From JBDRRP01 sp964446485 (GTDB lineage Bacteria > Desulfobacterota > Desulfobacteria > Desulfobacterales > JBDRRP01): 64,000 nt of DNA. The notes below the pieces were generated by a model. It did not search any database and had not been told where the DNA came from. It saw only the letters and a program-made list of their open reading frames with translations. Of the stretch, positions 25,211 to 34,092 are shown one piece after another (the first letter of the stretch is position 1; each line of letters opens with the position of its first letter). The stretch is taken from NCBI GenBank assembly GCA_964446485.1, contig CAYUOU010000012.1:5518-69517 (forward strand). The letters run 5' to 3'. The translations under genes and the position numbers were made by a program.

Positions 25211-26404
25211 TCAGTCCACGTCCATCCACTCCGTGAGCCTTTTGGACTTGCCACCGGCCACGCATTCCACCAGAAACACCTGCTTTTGGCCCTGGCGGGT
25301 GGTGGGGTCCCCGGCCTTGAACGGCTGGTAACTGATGCGGCCGCTGATACCCTTGAATCCGTCGATGCCTTCCATGGCCGTCACCAGATTCTCCTGGGTC
25401 AGATTGCGACCGCAGCGGTTCAAGCCCTCCACGAGGGGTTCGGCAAACGCGATGCCGGCGTAGTAGAACAACCCCCAGCGCTCATCTTTGGCGGCGTATC
25501 GATCGAAGATGTCCCTCTTATAGGTGGTGACCACGGTGTCGTCTGAATCAGGCGTTTCGGCAAACGTGGCGGCAATGACTCCCTGCCAGCCGCCCTTGCT
25601 GATGTGCATCATGAGCGGAAAGTCGGAGCACGTGCTGGTGCTCATGAACTGCGGCGAAAACTTCATGGCGGCACTGATACCCACCGTCATGAGGGCGTGC
25701 TTTACCGTGGTCCACAGGAGCACCGTGTCCGCCTCGGATTTCCGAAGTTGCATCACGTGGGGCTTGAGATCGCTGTCGGTAATATTTACCGGCACCTCGG
25801 CCACCAGCTCCAGCCCCGATTCGGCCAGCGCTTCCTTGGCCCCCTTGACGCCCCCTTTGCCGTAATCGTCGTTCTGGTAGATGATGGCCACTTTCTTCTT
25901 GCCCATGGTCTTCACGGCATAGCGGCAAAGCGCCTTGGCCTCCAGATAGTAAAGGGGATAGACGGCGAAAAGGTACTTCTGCGGAGGATTTATCCAGTGC
26001 TCGGAGCCGGCGGAAGGTCCCACCCAGGGGATGCCGCGTTCCATGAGGTAGTCTTTCACGGCAAGGCCTGGGGCGGTGCCGACGCCGCCCACCCAGGCGA
26101 AGATGCCCACGCCTTCCTGCAGCTCTTTCACGCCGGCCTTGGTCTTGGCCGGGTTATAAGCATCGTCGAACATGTGGTAGACGATCTTACGGCCGTGGAT
26201 GCCGCCATTGTCATTGATCCATTTAAAGTAGGCGTCGGTGCCGCGGGCCACCGACCCCCATGCCGCGGCCGGTCCGGTCTGAGGTCCCCACTGACCGATG
26301 TGGATTTCCGTGTCGGACACACCGACCACAGGCCCCGCCGCGCAGACACTTGCCGCCAGCACTACGCCCATCACTACCAAGCATAACCCCCATTGTTTTC
26401 TCAT
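25211..26404 (-). CDS. Liv-type ABC transporter periplasmic substrate-binding protein
   Basis: 397 residues from ATG 26404 (GGGAGGG upstream) with a Sec signal (LCLVVMGVVLAASVCAAG). The Peripla_BP_6 fold is marked by IHIGQWGPQTGPAAAWG, a Y-x-N-D-DYGKGG segment near 180 and FAEPLVEGLNRCG near 340. The family binds branched-chain amino acids but also aromatic acids, amides and other carboxylates; with an acyl-CoA ligase as the last gene of the operon, a carboxylic acid ligand is more likely here. Confidence 0.92.
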   Translation of the reverse strand: MRKQWGLCLVVMGVVLAASVCAAGPVVGVSDTEIHIGQWGPQTGPAAAWGSVARGTDAYFKWINDNGGIHGRKIVYHMFDDAYNPAKTKAGVKELQEGVGIFAWVGGVGTAPGLAVKDYLMERGIPWVGPSAGSEHWINPPQKYLFAVYPLYYLEAKALCRYAVKTMGKKKVAIIYQNDDYGKGGVKGAKEALAESGLELVAEVPVNITDSDLKPHVMQLRKSEADTVLLWTTVKHALMTVGISAAMKFSPQFMSTSTCSDFPLMMHISKGGWQGVIAATFAETPDSDDTVVTTYKRDIFDRYAAKDERWGLFYYAGIAFAEPLVEGLNRCGRNLTQENLVTAMEGIDGFKGISGRISYQPFKAGDPTTRQGQKQVFLVECVAGGKSKRLTEWMDVD

Positions 26405-26537
26405 GGCTTCCCTCCCTTGGTTGATTTCCCCGCTGTTACGTCGACAGTTGCCTTGTCGTCCTGCGCTCACAACATGTTTTTAACACCCTGGTGGTAAACG
26501 GTGTCGGTTTGTGCCGGCACATGGAACCTTTCATGAA

Positions 26538-27413
26538 TCAGACCTTTTTCACATAATGACGCGAGAACAGCCCACTGGGGCGGATGCACAGCATCACGAC
26601 GATGATGACGAAGGCCACAACGGACTTGAATTCGATGGAGACATACCCGCCGAAGAGGTTTTCGATAATGCCAAGGCAGTATGCCCCCACTGCGGCTCCC
26701 GGTAGAGAGGTCAGCCCCCCCAGCACGGCGGCGGCAAACCCCTTGAGCATGGGGTCCCACATCATGTAGGGCTGCATTACCACCGGAGCCAGCAGAACAC
26801 CGGCCGAGGCGCCCACCAGGGAGGACAACCCCCAGGTGATCATGTTGATGCGGTGGATGCGGATTCCCATGACCCGGGCGGCCATCGGATTTTGCTGAGT
26901 GGCTTTCATGGCCAGGCCGAGCTTGGAATAGCGCAGGAAGAAGAACAGGCTCGCCATGGTGGTCACGGCCACCAACAGCGTGACGATTTCGAGCACACTG
27001 ATGAAGACATCCCCGATGATCAGGCTTTCGTAAGGAGAAATCGGAAACGGCATGCTTTTTTGCTCTGCACCGAATTTCCAGGACACCAGGCCCATGAGGA
27101 CCATTTCAATGCCGATAGTGATGATGATCATGCCAAGGACATTCGGGTTCTTAATGCGGCGCAGAATGGCGAACTCGAGCAGGCAGCCGAGAACCACGGC
27201 AAAGGTGAGGGCGCCTGCCAGGGCCACCGGGAACGGCGCACCGTACTGACTGATCAGCATGTAGGATAGGTAGGTGACGGCCATGGCCATTTCGCCCTGT
27301 GCGAAATTGGGGACTTCCGATGTCTTGTAAATGATGACCATGGCCATGCCGATGAGGGCATAGGAGCTGCCCACCGCAATGCCGTTGACGATCATCTGTA
27401 GAAAATCAATCAT
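26538..27413 (-). CDS. livH: Liv-type ABC transporter permease LivH
   Basis: 291 residues, eight or so membrane segments, with the LivH family N-terminus (LQMIVNGIAVGSSYALIGMAMVIIYKTSEVPNFAQGEM) seen as two blocks and the EAA-like coupling loop GIRIHRINMITWGLSSLVGA. It ends LCIRPSGLFSRHYVKKV. It lies between livM and the binding protein gene on the same strand and forms the membrane channel with LivM. Confidence 0.93.
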   Translation of the reverse strand: MIDFLQMIVNGIAVGSSYALIGMAMVIIYKTSEVPNFAQGEMAMAVTYLSYMLISQYGAPFPVALAGALTFAVVLGCLLEFAILRRIKNPNVLGMIIITIGIEMVLMGLVSWKFGAEQKSMPFPISPYESLIIGDVFISVLEIVTLLVAVTTMASLFFFLRYSKLGLAMKATQQNPMAARVMGIRIHRINMITWGLSSLVGASAGVLLAPVVMQPYMMWDPMLKGFAAAVLGGLTSLPGAAVGAYCLGIIENLFGGYVSIEFKSVVAFVIIVVMLCIRPSGLFSRHYVKKV

Positions 27414-27443
27414 GGTTGCGCATCTGATTTCTTGCCAGGTAAT

Positions 27444-28493
27444 TTAAAACGGCCATGTCTTCCAGTATTTCTTGGTACGGATCCAGAAACCGTAAAGACC
27501 CAGCGGCTCGAAAACGATAATGAGAATCATGATGGTTCCAAAGACGATGAACTGGATATTGGACACCCCCGTGATTGAAAAATACTCCCGGGAAAGCGCT
27601 TCCAGCCAGTCGCCCAGAATCGGAATGCTCAGGATGTTTCTCAACTGGAGATCGAGCCAGGCCAGGACGCAGGCCCCGGCCACCGATCCGGCCATGGAGC
27701 CCAATCCTCCCACAACGGCCATGGCCAGAAACATGATGCTCATGAGCAAAGTGAAGATTTCCGGCTCGATGAACCGCAGCACGAACGCGTAGAGCCCGCC
27801 CCCGATACCGGCATAAAAAGCGCTCACGGCGAAGGCGAGGGTTTTATACACGGTGAGGTTCACCCCCATGGTCTCGGCCGCCAACTCGGCATCCCTGATG
27901 GCGACAAAGGCCCGCCCCACCCGCGTCCGGGTGAGATTCCTGGCCGCCACCAGAAGCAGCACGGTCAGGGGGATCAATAGAAAGTAAAGGTCCAGATCGG
28001 TGTCCAGGTGCCAGGGGCCGATGGTGAGTTCCGGCGTGTGAAGGCCCTGCCGCCCGCCGAAGATGTCGATGCGGCCGATGATTTGCGTGATCGTCAACCC
28101 GAAGCCCAGTGTGGCAATGGCCAGGTAGGGGCCTTCCAGCCGCAGTGACGGCAGGCCGAGCAGGAAGCCAAAGGCGGCTGCAAGAAAACCCGCCAGCACC
28201 AGGGCCAAGGGAAACGGAAGGTGCCATTGGGTCATGAGCACCACCGTGCCGTAGGCGCCAATGGCGAAAAAGCCGGCGTGTCCCAAAGAGACCTGGCCGG
28301 TGTAACCCACCAGGACGTTCAGGCCAATGACCACGATGACGTTGATGGCCAAGTAGTTGGCCACGTAAACGTGGTAGTTTTTCACTAGGAAGGGGTATGC
28401 CGCCAGGCAGATGAGGGCCGCTGCACTCCAGAAGACGATGATGGGCGAAGAGAACAGCTGGACGTCTTCGTAGTAGTCCCGCTTCATGTCCAT
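27444..28493 (-). CDS. livM: Liv-type ABC transporter permease LivM
   Basis: 349 residues, polytopic, with the LivM blocks GLNVLVGYTGQVSLGHAGFFAIGAY, PSLRLEGPYLAIATLGFG and TRTRVGRAFVAIRDAELAAETMGVN. It is the first gene of the minus-strand operon livM-livH-binding protein-livG-livF-ligase. The leader and promoter must lie in the 326-bp spacer shared with the divergent DUF2914 gene. Confidence 0.93.
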   Translation of the reverse strand: MDMKRDYYEDVQLFSSPIIVFWSAAALICLAAYPFLVKNYHVYVANYLAINVIVVIGLNVLVGYTGQVSLGHAGFFAIGAYGTVVLMTQWHLPFPLALVLAGFLAAAFGFLLGLPSLRLEGPYLAIATLGFGLTITQIIGRIDIFGGRQGLHTPELTIGPWHLDTDLDLYFLLIPLTVLLLVAARNLTRTRVGRAFVAIRDAELAAETMGVNLTVYKTLAFAVSAFYAGIGGGLYAFVLRFIEPEIFTLLMSIMFLAMAVVGGLGSMAGSVAGACVLAWLDLQLRNILSIPILGDWLEALSREYFSITGVSNIQFIVFGTIMILIIVFEPLGLYGFWIRTKKYWKTWPF

Positions 28494-28819
28494 GGCGCTG
28501 CTCCGGTGTGGTTGATGGCCGCGTCTTGTCGGGTAGAGGGAGAATAACGGTTGCGCATCCTAACAAGGGGGGCCTCGGGCTGTCAATAATTGCCCGTGCA
28601 GGCGGCAAAAAGAATAAAATGGCTTCCTAAACCGTCTGCCAGCGCCGAGCATTGTCTTTTCGCCCGCCACCGGCACTTCGGTCTTTTCGGCGCGCATCAT
28701 GGGCCCCTGGGTACATAGAACCACGGTGGCCGAATGGTTTTTCTTCGCCGCGGCCACCGTCTTGTGCTATACTACGGATATGGCCGCCGATGTCATACCC
28801 ACAGCCAAGGAGAAATGCC
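28494..28819. other. Divergent spacer between livM and DUF2914 gene
   Basis: 326 bp. TATACT at 28768-28773 is a plausible -10 box for the plus-strand DUF2914 gene, with only a weak -35. On the minus strand a 65-codon open frame (28560-28757) lies here, but it has no ribosome site or recognisable homology. I see no strong operator. Confidence 0.4.
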
Positions 28820-29233
28820 ATGATTGTCAAACGGATGCCGATGTTTTTTGCCGTCGCTTCACTGTTGACGTTTTTGATGGCGAGCGTGGTTCCCGCCAGC
28901 GCCCAGGACGCTTCGTTTAGCATCGCCCGGCTGGATATCTGCGCCGACGTGCAAGACCGCGAACCGGTGCATGCCGCCAATGCCTTTACCGCGGACACGG
29001 TAATGGTGTACTGCTTTCTTGAGGCAAGAGATATCGCAGAAGACACCACAATCAGTTTCGTCTGGTTTCATGGCGACGACGAAGTGGCAAGGGTGCCGGT
29101 GAGACTTGTCCAAAGCAGCCGCTGGCGGACTTATTCCAGCAAGAAGCTGGGCGGACGCATCGGGGCCTGGCGGGTGGAAGTCCAAGACGCCCAAAACATC
29201 GTGATAGGGACGGCCGATTTTTCGGTGGAGTAA
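28820..29233 (+). CDS. DUF2914 domain exported protein
   Basis: 137 residues from ATG 28820 (AAGGAG nine bases upstream) with a Sec signal (MFFAVASLLTFLMASVVPASA). The mature part has the DUF2914 pattern: DICADVQDREP, VMVYCFLEARDI, ISFVWFHGDDEVARVPV, WRTYSSKKLGGRIGAWRVEV. These small periplasmic beta-sandwich proteins are common in Desulfobacterota and Gammaproteobacteria; function unknown. It stands alone between the divergent Liv operon and the pqi operon. Confidence 0.85.
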   Translation: MIVKRMPMFFAVASLLTFLMASVVPASAQDASFSIARLDICADVQDREPVHAANAFTADTVMVYCFLEARDIAEDTTISFVWFHGDDEVARVPVRLVQSSRWRTYSSKKLGGRIGAWRVEVQDAQNIVIGTADFSVE

Positions 29234-29375
29234 CCCCCCCGAGACACGAATTCACCCGCCTGACGATACGCTTTCACCCGTTTATTTGTAACGCGTGCGC
29301 TGTGCGCAATGGTCCAACGGAAAATTTCATTGCGAGCGCAACGCCCGGGTCTCGGCCCACCGGCGACATGACATG

Positions 29376-29391
29376 ACGCGCCGCGGCGCGT
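29376..29391. promoter_or_regulatory. 16-bp GC-only palindrome ahead of pqi operon
   Basis: ACGCGCCGCGGCGCGT is a perfect palindrome 36 bp upstream of the first pqiA ATG. It could be an operator or the stem of a leader hairpin. Confidence 0.3.
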
Positions 29392-29427
29392 GCCCGTGGG
29401 TTCCCGTGTTTTTATGATAGAAACGAC

Positions 29428-30030
29428 ATGCAAACCATTATTGCCTGTCACGAATGCGATCTGCTGCAAAAAATCCGCCCTCTGCCGGCCGGTGGGGTCG
29501 CCAACTGCCCCCGTTGCGGGGCCGCCATCCGACGCCATCGAAAAAACGGTGTCGAACGGGCACTCGCCTTCACCATTGCCGGCATCATTTTATTCCTTGT
29601 TGCCAATACCTTTCCCTTTATGTCGTTCAGATTTCAGGGGGTGCTCCGAGAAACCACCCTGATCACCGGGATCATTGAGCTCAACCGCCAAGGTTTGGTG
29701 GGCGTTGCCGCGCTGGTGATGCTGACCACCATTCTGGCGCCACTGCTTCATTTGCTTGGCATGCTGTACGTATTGCTGCCGCTTCGCTTCGACCGTATGC
29801 CCCCGCAGGTGGCGCTGGTGTTCCGGATTGTCCGTGGTTCACTGCCCTGGAGCATGATGGAAGTGTTCATGCTGGGCATCCTGGTGTCCATGGTGAAACT
29901 GGCAAAAATGGCCGAGATCACCCCGGGCCTTGCCATGTTTGCTTTTTTTATTTTGATCGTGGTGCTTGCCGCCGGCACCGCTTCCTTGGATCCCCATCGC
30001 ATCTGGGAGAGGATGGATGCCAAACGATGA
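29428..30030 (+). CDS. pqiA: Paraquat-inducible protein A-like membrane protein (first copy)
   Basis: 200 residues. A CxxC zinc ribbon at the N-terminus (CHECDLLQ...CPRCGAAI) precedes about four membrane segments, with ANTFPFMSFRFQG as the conserved PqiA segment. E. coli PqiA carries two such units in one protein; here they are encoded as two consecutive genes, this one and the next, which overlap by ATGA. It forms part of the envelope lipid-transport system with the MCE protein PqiB, presumably at the inner membrane. Confidence 0.93.
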   Translation: MQTIIACHECDLLQKIRPLPAGGVANCPRCGAAIRRHRKNGVERALAFTIAGIILFLVANTFPFMSFRFQGVLRETTLITGIIELNRQGLVGVAALVMLTTILAPLLHLLGMLYVLLPLRFDRMPPQVALVFRIVRGSLPWSMMEVFMLGILVSMVKLAKMAEITPGLAMFAFFILIVVLAAGTASLDPHRIWERMDAKR

Positions 30031-30659
30031 CGACCCGACCGCTCACGGCAAAACGTGCGTCTTTGTTCAGCTGCCACAGCTGCCACCTGTTGAGCCGGCC
30101 GCCGCGCGCCCGTGGGAAATTCAATTGTCCCCGTTGCGGGGCGCGTCTGCATCGGCGAAAACCGAACAGCATCATGCGCACATGGGCGCTGGTGATCGCA
30201 GCATATGTCTTTTATATCCCCGCCAATGTCCTGCCGGTCATGACCACCACCTCCCTGGGCAGTGTCCAATCGGACACCATCATGAGCGGCGTCATTTACT
30301 TCGTACTGACCGGCATGTGGCCCCTGGCACTTATCATTTTCGTGGCCAGTGTGTTTGTGCCGCTGATGAAACTGCTCATTCTGACATTGCTCCTGATTAC
30401 CGTGCAGCGCAGATCGCGATGGCGGCAAAAAGACCGCACACGGCTGTATCGCATCATCGAGACAATTGGCCGCTGGTCGATGGTGGACATCTATGCCATA
30501 ACGGTCCTGGTGGCGCTGGTGCATATGGGCGCGCTGGCAAGTATTACCGCCGGACCCGGTGCGGTGTTTTTTGCAGCGGTGGTTGTCATCACCATTTTTG
30601 CCGCCATGAGTTTCGACCCTCGCCTGATCTGGGATACGGAGGAGTTAACGAATGACTGA
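30027..30659 (+). CDS. pqiA: Paraquat-inducible protein A-like membrane protein (second copy)
   Basis: 210 residues, homologous to the preceding gene: zinc ribbon CHSCHLLS...CPRCGARL, then membrane segments including YIPANVLPVMTTTSLG, the equivalent of the first copy's ANTFPFMS. It corresponds to the second half of E. coli PqiA. The end overlaps the pqiB start by 8 bp. Confidence 0.93.
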   Translation: MTTRPLTAKRASLFSCHSCHLLSRPPRARGKFNCPRCGARLHRRKPNSIMRTWALVIAAYVFYIPANVLPVMTTTSLGSVQSDTIMSGVIYFVLTGMWPLALIIFVASVFVPLMKLLILTLLLITVQRRSRWRQKDRTRLYRIIETIGRWSMVDIYAITVLVALVHMGALASITAGPGAVFFAAVVVITIFAAMSFDPRLIWDTEELTND

Positions 30660-32403
30660 ACCCAATGACGACATCAACAGCACGGTTGAGTTGCCGGAAG
30701 CGATCGTCCGACAGGGACCACGGCAGATATCGTTCGTCTGGATCATTCCCATCGCAGCGCTGATCATCGGTGCCTGGCTGGTGGTAAAAGCGTATACAGA
30801 GAAAGGTCCCACCATCACCATTGCTTTTTCCTCGGCAGAGGGGCTCGAAGCCGGCAAGACCAAAATCAGTTACAAAGACGTAGAAGTGGGCAAGATCACC
30901 AAAATCGATCTCAGCCAGGACCTTAGCCGAGTCATTCTCACTGCACAGATGGAAAAGTCCGCGGAGCGGTTTTTGTCGAAGAACGCCCGGTTCTGGGTGG
31001 TGCGGGCGCGGGTGGCGGCTCGGGAGATATCCGGGCTGAGTACTTTGTTTTCCGGAGCGTACATTGGTATGGATCCCGGCGACCCCGGCGCCCCTGTCAA
31101 GTCCGGCGACCGTTTCACGGGGCTGGACGTCCCTCCCATTATCACCACTCATCTGGAAGGCCGCCAATTTGTTCTGAAAGCCGATCGCCTCGGGTCCATC
31201 GATATCGGCTCACCGGTGTATTTTCGACAGATTGAGGTGGGGCGTGTCATCGGTTACTCCCTGGATGTAAATCGCGGAGAAGTGTCGGTCAGAGTGTTTA
31301 TCGATGCGCCGTACCACAAGCTGGTGAAGAAAAGCTCCCGGTTTTGGAACGCCAGCGGCGTGGAGGTGTCACTGGACGCGAGCGGTGTCCACCTGAACAC
31401 GGAATCGCTGGTGTCGCTGATCATCGGCGGCGTGGCCTTCGACACCCCGGTGAACTTTGATAGTGATGAAGAGGCTGAGGCCGACGATACCTTTACTTTG
31501 TTTGACAGCCGTTCCCTGATATTTGAAGATATCCACGAGTTGAAGCGACTTTGGCTTCTTCAGTTCGACGGGTCCGTGCGCGGGCTCTCCGTCGGGGCGC
31601 CCGTGGAAATGAGAGGCATTCGACTCGGCAAGGTGCTGGATATCGATCCGGTGTTCTCCGCGATGACCCAGGACATTCTGATCAACGTGCTCATCGAAAC
31701 CGAGTCGGAGCGGATCAGCACCCCCGCCGATCAACTGTCAGACGACGATTTCCATACCCTCATGGACGCCTGGGTGGCCAAAGGCATGCGGGCGCAGTTG
31801 AGGACCGCCAGCATCATCACCGGGCAGCTTTACGTGGAGTTCGATTTTCATGACAATGCGCCGGAAGCCAGAATCGACTGGTCCGGGCGTTACCCGCGGC
31901 TGCCGACGCTGCCCGGGAGCTTGGAGATCATTACGGCCAGTCTGACCACGCTGCTCGACCGGATGTCGAAACTGCCCATTGAAGAGATCGGCCAAGACAT
32001 TCGCGGCATGGCCCTGGGCATGAGCCGCCTGGTGAATTCTGATGATCTGCGTCAGGCGGTCACCGATATGAGCCAGACGATGAAGGAGACAAAAACCCTC
32101 ACGGCATCGCTGAATCAGCAGCTACCGCCCACCATTGGAAAGGTGAATGACATCCTGGAAGATCTTCAGGCACTGTCAACGCACCTCAACGATTCGGTTC
32201 TCCCCGCCGTGGACGAGACCTTGAACCAGGCCCAACAGGCTGTGGGCGGGGTCGCCGGCGCCGTTGGTCCGGACTCGCAGACAGTGCGCCAACTCAATCG
32301 GTCGCTGGTAGAGCTGGCCGAATCGGCGAAGGCGATCCGGGGGTTGGCCGACTATCTGGAACGGCACCCGGATGCATTGATCTATGGAAAGGAAAACAAG
32401 TGA
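30652..32403 (+). CDS. pqiB: PqiB-like MCE (MlaD) domain protein
   Basis: 583 residues: a cytoplasmic N-terminus, one membrane anchor (SFVWIIPIAALIIGAWLVVKAY) and three MCE domains beginning near residues 45 (ITIAFSSAEGLEAGKTKISY), 160 (FVLKADRLGSIDIGSPVYF) and 290 (WLLQFDGSVRGLSVGAPVEM). These are followed by a C-terminal helical region (about 430-560), as in E. coli PqiB, whose stacked MCE rings and helical needle span the periplasm. It would carry lipids between membranes. Confidence 0.95.
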   Translation: MTEPNDDINSTVELPEAIVRQGPRQISFVWIIPIAALIIGAWLVVKAYTEKGPTITIAFSSAEGLEAGKTKISYKDVEVGKITKIDLSQDLSRVILTAQMEKSAERFLSKNARFWVVRARVAAREISGLSTLFSGAYIGMDPGDPGAPVKSGDRFTGLDVPPIITTHLEGRQFVLKADRLGSIDIGSPVYFRQIEVGRVIGYSLDVNRGEVSVRVFIDAPYHKLVKKSSRFWNASGVEVSLDASGVHLNTESLVSLIIGGVAFDTPVNFDSDEEAEADDTFTLFDSRSLIFEDIHELKRLWLLQFDGSVRGLSVGAPVEMRGIRLGKVLDIDPVFSAMTQDILINVLIETESERISTPADQLSDDDFHTLMDAWVAKGMRAQLRTASIITGQLYVEFDFHDNAPEARIDWSGRYPRLPTLPGSLEIITASLTTLLDRMSKLPIEEIGQDIRGMALGMSRLVNSDDLRQAVTDMSQTMKETKTLTASLNQQLPPTIGKVNDILEDLQALSTHLNDSVLPAVDETLNQAQQAVGGVAGAVGPDSQTVRQLNRSLVELAESAKAIRGLADYLERHPDALIYGKENK

Positions 32404-33026
32404 ACATGGCGCTGAAAAATTGGGCCATCATCGCGATGGTGATGATCGCCGCCATCGGCTTGTGCTCCGGTTGCCGGAGCGCTTCCCCGGCGGCCAGTTT
32501 TTATACGCTGACCGCCGTGGCGCCTTCACCCGAAGCGGCTCCTGCGAGCGGGCTTACAGTGACACCGGTACGCGTCGGCGTCGGACCGGTCAGCCTGCCG
32601 AGAATGCTCAACCGGGCACAGATCGTCACACGCACAACGCCCAATCGGGTGGCCATGGACGATTTCCACCGATGGGCCGGCGACCTGGAAGAGAATTTTC
32701 TCCTTGCCCTCACGGAGAACCTGTCTGCGTTGATGTCACCGCAGCAGGTGCGTGCGTACCCCTCCTGGGAAGGGGGCGCTGCGCCGCAGTACCGCGTTGC
32801 CGTGACCGTGCGGCGATTGGACGGCAGCCTGGAAGACAGCGCCGTGATGGACGTGGTCTGGACCGTTATCGACGGCGACACCGGCAAATCGCTCTATTCA
32901 AGAAGATCAGAGATCACCGAGGCGGTCGAAAAGCCCGACTACGAATCCTTTGTGGCCGCGCAGAGCCGCGCCATCGGCATTTTGAGTGAAGAAATGGCCG
33001 ATGCACTGAAGGCAGTGGTGGAGTGA
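32400..33026 (+). CDS. pqiC: PqiC-like outer-membrane lipoprotein
   Basis: 208 residues from a GTG overlapping the pqiB stop (ATG 32406 is an alternative). A hydrophobic signal ends in GLCSGC, a lipobox-like site, followed by the ASFYTLTAVAP motif at the mature N-terminus and a VGVGPVSLPRMLNRAQIVTR block, both typical of the PqiC/ABC-transport auxiliary lipoprotein family. It completes the pqiA-A-B-C operon. Confidence 0.92.
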   Translation: MNMALKNWAIIAMVMIAAIGLCSGCRSASPAASFYTLTAVAPSPEAAPASGLTVTPVRVGVGPVSLPRMLNRAQIVTRTTPNRVAMDDFHRWAGDLEENFLLALTENLSALMSPQQVRAYPSWEGGAAPQYRVAVTVRRLDGSLEDSAVMDVVWTVIDGDTGKSLYSRRSEITEAVEKPDYESFVAAQSRAIGILSEEMADALKAVVE

Positions 33027-33052
33027 TCCCATGCGAAACCGTTTCAATCAAT

Positions 33053-33080
33053 AGAGATCCCTCACTGCGTTCGGGATGAC
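33053..33080 (-). repeat. Dispersed repeat of the GTCATCCCGAACG...GAGGGATCTC type
   Basis: The minus strand reads GTCATCCCGAACGCAGTGAG followed by GGATCTCT, a member of the very widespread bacterial intergenic repeat with the core GTCATTCCGAGCGAAGCGAGGAATCT. It is 26 bp past the pqiC stop, next to a second dispersed repeat at 33087. Confidence 0.55.
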
Positions 33081-33086
33081 ACCTGA

Positions 33087-33107
33087 GGACTTTTTACGGA
33101 ACCGTCA
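33087..33107 (+). repeat. 21-bp dispersed repeat, copy 1
   Basis: A 21-base sequence beginning GGACTTTTTACGG and ending AACCGTCA is repeated exactly, in inverse orientation, at 63948-63968. It lies in the short convergent spacer between pqiC and the peptide transporter gene. Confidence 0.7.
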
Positions 33108-33117
33108 ACGTTGGAGT

Positions 33118-34092
33118 TTACGCATAGAAGCAGGCAGCGTGATGTGTGTCGTTCAGGAGTCTCAGCGCTGGCGTCTCCTTGTCGCAACGGCCGGTCACGG
33201 CCAGCCGGCACCGGTTGAAGAAGATGCATCCGGGGTTCGGGTCCATATTGCGGCGTGGAACATCCATCAGGGTGCCGTAGTGGTCTTTTTCCCAGTCGTG
33301 GCCAAAAATCGGCAGGGCGTCCAACAGGGCTTTGGTGTAAGGGTGACGGGGGCGACGGATGGTGTCCTTTGCATCGCCGGTTTCGACGATATGACCCCGA
33401 TAAATGACGGCGATGCGGTCGCAGAGATAATGGGCGGCCGCCAGATTGTGGGTGATGAAGAGAAAAGAGATCCGATGCTTGCGCTGGAGGCCTTTCAGGA
33501 TGTTGAAGACCTGCACCGATATGGAGGCATCCAGCATGGACGTGGGCTCATCGGCCACCACCAGTTCGGGCTTGAGGATCATGGCACGGGCGATGGCGAC
33601 CCGCTGGCGCTGACCGCCGCTCAGCTGGTGGGGGTAACGGGGCAGAAACTCGCCGGCGGGATGGAGCCCGACGGTGTCGAGCATTTGAAGGACATGCTGG
33701 TAGCGCGTGGCCGGGTCCCCGACGGCGTGGATCAGCAGCGGTTCCTCGACCGCTTCCTTGACGCACAGATGGGGGTTCAGCGATTGATAGGGATCCTGGA
33801 AAATCATCTGCACCCGGCGCCTGAACCGCTTTAGCGCGCTGCCGTGGATGCCGGTGACATCGTCGCCGTTCATGAGGATCGACCCGGCATCGGGCGTTTC
33901 CAGCTTGAGGATGAGCCTTCCGGTGGTGGTCTTTCCGCTGCCGCTTTCCCCCACCAGACCGAGAATCTCCCCCTTGCGGATGGCCAAAGAGATCCCGGAC
34001 AGGGCGACCAGGGGCGCTGCGTGGGGTCCCATCAATCGGCGACGGGATTTATAAACCTTCGTCAGGCCGTCAATGGTGATCATGTCGCTCAT
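33118..34092 (-). CDS. Oligo/dipeptide ABC transporter ATP-binding protein (DppF/OppF)
   Basis: 324 residues from ATG 34092, which overlaps the upstream stop (ATGA). Walker A GESGSGKTT, signature LSGGQRQRVAIARAM, Walker B LVVADEPTSMLD. The C-terminal extension (GCIFFNRCRLAVTGRCDKETP) carries the cysteine-rich motif of oligopeptide ABC ATPases. It is the last gene of the minus-strand transporter operon. Confidence 0.95.
   Translation of the reverse strand: MSDMITIDGLTKVYKSRRRLMGPHAAPLVALSGISLAIRKGEILGLVGESGSGKTTTGRLILKLETPDAGSILMNGDDVTGIHGSALKRFRRRVQMIFQDPYQSLNPHLCVKEAVEEPLLIHAVGDPATRYQHVLQMLDTVGLHPAGEFLPRYPHQLSGGQRQRVAIARAMILKPELVVADEPTSMLDASISVQVFNILKGLQRKHRISFLFITHNLAAAHYLCDRIAVIYRGHIVETGDAKDTIRRPRHPYTKALLDALPIFGHDWEKDHYGTLMDVPRRNMDPNPGCIFFNRCRLAVTGRCDKETPALRLLNDTHHAACFYA

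Noticed and set aside
28560..28757. 65-codon minus-strand frame in the livM spacer
   Set aside because: Lacks a ribosome site and overlaps the expected promoter region; I could not confirm any homology.
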